Origin: an uncultured Prevotellaceae bacterium
GTDB taxonomy: Bacteria; Bacteroidota; Bacteroidia; Bacteroidales; Bacteroidaceae
DNA length: 59,979 nucleotides
Assembly: GCA_946617675.1 (NCBI GenBank)
Contig: CAMOKH010000084.1
Span: forward strand, 1-59,979
Direction of reading: 5' to 3'
Part shown: in pieces, positions 58,264 to 59,979 of the stretch
How the letters are laid out: every line of letters starts with the position of its first letter
How positions within the stretch are numbered: the stretch's first letter is position 1
Program-made: the position numbers and the translations under genes
Notes under the pieces: model-generated
Told to the model about the DNA's origin: nothing
Seen by the model: the letters and a program-made list of their open reading frames with translations, nothing else
Database searches by the model: none

Positions 58264-59387
58264 TCTTTCCCTTCTTCCGGGAAGAGCACCTGCTGTCCTT
58301 CCTGCACGTTATTAGCTCCGATGGTCACGATCTTGTCGCCTACGTTGAGACCGCTGGTGACGATGACGTCCTTGCCGTTGCCGGTATCGGCCGTCGTCAC
58401 CGTGACGGCGGTTGCCGTGCTGTCGGTCTTCACCTTATATACCTGCTGCTTGTCCTGCAGCTTCACCACCGCCGTTTGCGGTATCACGATCACGTCCTTC
58501 TGGGCAAACGGCAGAACGACCGTGCCCTGGACGCCTGAGAAGAGGTGGCCGTCGGGGTTAGGGAACGAGGCCTTTGCGCCCAGTGAGCCGGTGGCAGCGT
58601 CCACCACGCCGGTCATACTGCTGATGCGTCCCTTGTGCGGGTACTCCGTACCATTTTTCATCACAAACGTAACGGGTGGCAGCTCAGCCATGACCTTCGC
58701 CTTGTCCTCCTGAGTCAGACCGGCCGAGACAGAGGCTTCGATAAGCGCCTCAGTCACCGAGAACTCAGCGTCCATCGTCGTGTTGCCGCTCAGGATGGTC
58801 AGCTGGGTGGCAGGCGTTACCTGGTCGCCGGTGCGAACGGGAATCTCGCCGATGACGCCCGTTACCGGCGCAACAATCGTACAGAAGCCCAGGTTCACCT
58901 TCGCACGGCTCACCGATGCACGGGCCTGCGACACCGAGGCCTGCGCCTGGCGATAAGTGTTCTGCGAGTTGTCCAGCATATAGCGGCTCACGATGCTCTT
59001 CTCAAACAGGTTCTTGTTCGACTCATACTCCAGCTTCGCGCTGTTCTCCTGAGCCAGTGCAGCCTGCAGGTTGGCCTGCGCAGCCTCCAGCTCAAGCCGG
59101 GCGTTGCGCGAGTCGATGACGAAGAGCGTCTGCCCCTTCTTCACCTGCTGGCCCTCGTTGACGAGGATTTTCATCAGCTGTCCGCTTACCTGCGGCGTGA
59201 TGGTCACGTCGGCCTGACCCTTCAGCTTGGCGCTGAACTTCAAAGGCACATCAATGTCCGTTTTCTCTACCGTCATCGTCTCGAACGATGAGTTTGTTTC
59301 CTTCGGAATGTCCAGCCCGCAAGCTGTCAGTCCGACGACTGCACCGAGCGACAAGACCCATTTGAAAGATTTCTTTTCCATATTCAC
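58227..59387 (-). CDS. RND efflux periplasmic adaptor (membrane-fusion lipoprotein)
   Basis: 386 residues with lipobox (VGLTAC, Cys23; Met3 is an equally good start). Lipoyl-type halves 'VTITPQVSGQLMKILVNEGQ' and 'TIVAPVTGVIGEIPVRTGDQ' flank a coiled-coil hairpin rich in Ala/Gln/Glu (about 100-165, 'RLELEAAQANLQAALAQENS'), then the beta-barrel domain. It links permease and outer-membrane channel. The C-terminal 12 residues (EEVKSEEVKSEK) are encoded by a heptamer array; family members end more variably, so it may simply be a tolerated tail. Confidence 0.93.
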   Translation of the reverse strand: MNMEKKSFKWVLSLGAVVGLTACGLDIPKETNSSFETMTVEKTDIDVPLKFSAKLKGQADVTITPQVSGQLMKILVNEGQQVKKGQTLFVIDSRNARLELEAAQANLQAALAQENSAKLEYESNKNLFEKSIVSRYMLDNSQNTYRQAQASVSQARASVSRAKVNLGFCTIVAPVTGVIGEIPVRTGDQVTPATQLTILSGNTTMDAEFSVTEALIEASVSAGLTQEDKAKVMAELPPVTFVMKNGTEYPHKGRISSMTGVVDAATGSLGAKASFPNPDGHLFSGVQGTVVLPFAQKDVIVIPQTAVVKLQDKQQVYKVKTDSTATAVTVTTADTGNGKDVIVTSGLNVGDKIVTIGANNVQEGQQVLFPEEGKEEVKSEEVKSEK

Positions 59388-59414
59388 AATCTGTTTTTAA
59401 TATTTTTAATTTGT

Positions 59415-59585
59415 TTACGTTGTCAGCACCATAACGGCAAGATTGACCATGCAGAGCGCAACAACCACGAAAAGCACATAGATAATCAGCAACAGCCAGT
59501 TGCCGACAAGCCAGTGGTAGGCGCGAGCCAGTTGCTCATGGCCATAGATGAACCGGAGAATCCGGGAGTTATGCGATATTTTCAT
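59415..59585 (-). CDS. Small membrane protein (56 residues) heading the RND efflux operon
   Basis: ATG 59585, stop TAA 59417-59415. The product begins MKISHNSRILRFIYGHEQLA, then RAYHWLVGNW, and the C-terminal half is one strongly hydrophobic segment (LLLIIYVLFVVVALCMVNLA, then VMVLTT), long enough for one or two membrane helices. The N-terminus is basic, so it should stay in the cytoplasm. It starts 12 nt after the -7 element at 59604-59597 and ends 27 nt before the adaptor start, so it is the first gene of the operon. Its size, single helix and pump context recall AcrZ of E. coli, but I see no sequence relation; function is inferred only. Confidence 0.7.
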   Translation of the reverse strand: MKISHNSRILRFIYGHEQLARAYHWLVGNWLLLIIYVLFVVVALCMVNLAVMVLTT

Positions 59586-59596
59586 ACTATAATCTG

Positions 59597-59627
59597 CAAA
59601 AGTAAGTATTTATACGCACGTAGACAA
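59597..59627 (-). promoter_or_regulatory. Promoter of the RND efflux operon
   Basis: Minus strand TTG (59627-59625), exactly 20 nt, TACTTTTG (59604-59597). The predicted start near 59590 leaves a leader of about 5 nt, so the small membrane protein would be translated from an almost leaderless message. Confidence 0.7.
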
Positions 59628-59633
59628 CAGTCA

Positions 59634-59671
59634 AGACGAATGGTCAAGCCTTTTCAGACAAATGGTCAAGC
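59634..59671. promoter_or_regulatory. Direct repeat, 22 bp apart, just upstream of the efflux promoter
   Basis: AGACGAATGGTCAAGC (59634-59649) and AGACAAATGGTCAAGC (59656-59671) differ at one position and are two helical turns apart, 7 nt beyond the -33 element. This is the geometry of a transcriptional activator site (AraC-type regulators often bind such pairs). No regulator gene is present in the window. Confidence 0.55.
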
Positions 59672-59979
59672 GTCATGAAGCGGAAAGTCCGGAAATGCGA
59701 CGCCTCTGGCACTGTTTGAGACAATTGTTTTAATGATTCAAGTTTCGCATTCGCTCAACTTCGAGGAGTAAAGGAGTTCTTGCTTAGGCAAGCGACCAAG
59801 GTCGAGCGGAGGAGATGTGGAGGTAAAGGTAGATTACCTTTGTAATTTTCCTGCACTTCCTGCACTGACTACTGATTATAAGGCAGTTCTGCAGAATTTC
59901 TCGTCGTTTTTCCTGCACTGGTTCAGACGGTTTCCTGCACTGAGGCGGCTGGGCAGAGGAATACGGCTTTAACTTATTT
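59672..59979. repeat. Gene-free right end with four TTCCTGCACT copies
   Basis: TTCCTGCACT occurs at 59848-59857, 59857-59866, 59910-59919 and 59932-59941. TACCTTTG at 59835-59842 is a possible plus-strand -7 element. ATTCAAGTTTCGC (59736-59748) is the reverse complement of 36090-36102, next to the DUF4421 stop codon. I find no gene here; the region is probably the upstream area of a gene beyond the window. Confidence 0.6.

Overview
The window looks like a chromosomal segment of a GC-rich Bacteroidales bacterium, most likely a Prevotellaceae (Prevotella/Segatella-like) species. This rests on Bacteroidota-type promoters (TTTG, about 20 nt, TAnnTTTG) in front of several genes, secreted proteins ending in the short 'NLxGQRV...KGLYIxNGKK' tail, and family content typical of the group (DUF5606, DUF4421, DUF4738, DUF3990/DUF3791, a long NusB, a TGS-nucleoside kinase fusion). 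No rRNA or tRNA gene was recognised.

Layout. 1-4.3 kb (+): a secreted protein, an unannotated 55-residue peptide gene, a strong terminator, an AT-richer three-gene DUF3791/DUF3990/DUF3791-like module resembling a toxin-antitoxin locus, and a lipoprotein. 4.3-7.6 kb (-): rplY, pth, an S4 RNA-binding protein, a lipoprotein and queF in one run. 7.8-11.2 kb (+): nusB, yajC, a YbbR protein, coaE, DUF5606. 11.2-11.5 kb: a gene-free block of repeats and hairpins. 11.5-14.5 kb (-): a large beta-barrel receptor-like protein. 14.6-25.2 kb: aroB plus the menaquinone genes (menI, menF, menD, menB, menC, menE), split by a nucleoside kinase, a REP-associated transposase (RAYT) and a GxxExxY PD-(D/E)XK-family gene. 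25.4-35.8 kb: lysS, gpsA, a cell-envelope pair, pgi, a HAD phosphatase, a small helicase-associated-like protein and a DUF4738 lipoprotein. 36.1-53.5 kb (-): five secreted or surface genes including one of 3,676 residues. 53.6-59.6 kb (-): an RND efflux system (outer-membrane factor, permease, adaptor) headed by an unannotated 56-residue membrane protein with its own promoter.

The most unusual aspect is the number of small repeats that have become part of genes. (1) Heptamer arrays, usually 35 bp (five 7-mers), sit at gene junctions and inside AroB, MenF and MenC, and supply start or stop codons or C-terminal tails of Pth, Pgi, the HAD protein, the RND permease and the adaptor. (2) Repeats of about 27-29 bp in inverted arms fill the space from the menC stop to the menE start around the GxxExxY gene; a second set with the same arm layout but no gene fills the lysS-gpsA gap. 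(3) The RAYT reading frame carries a pair of inverted REP-like palindromes (a BIME-like unit) inside itself. (4) A G-rich palindromic repeat occurs as an inverted pair at the pth/S4 junction, and a distinct C/G-rich palindromic segment lies near the N-terminus of the TolC-like protein.

All calls are from reading the sequence and family knowledge; no database search was run.
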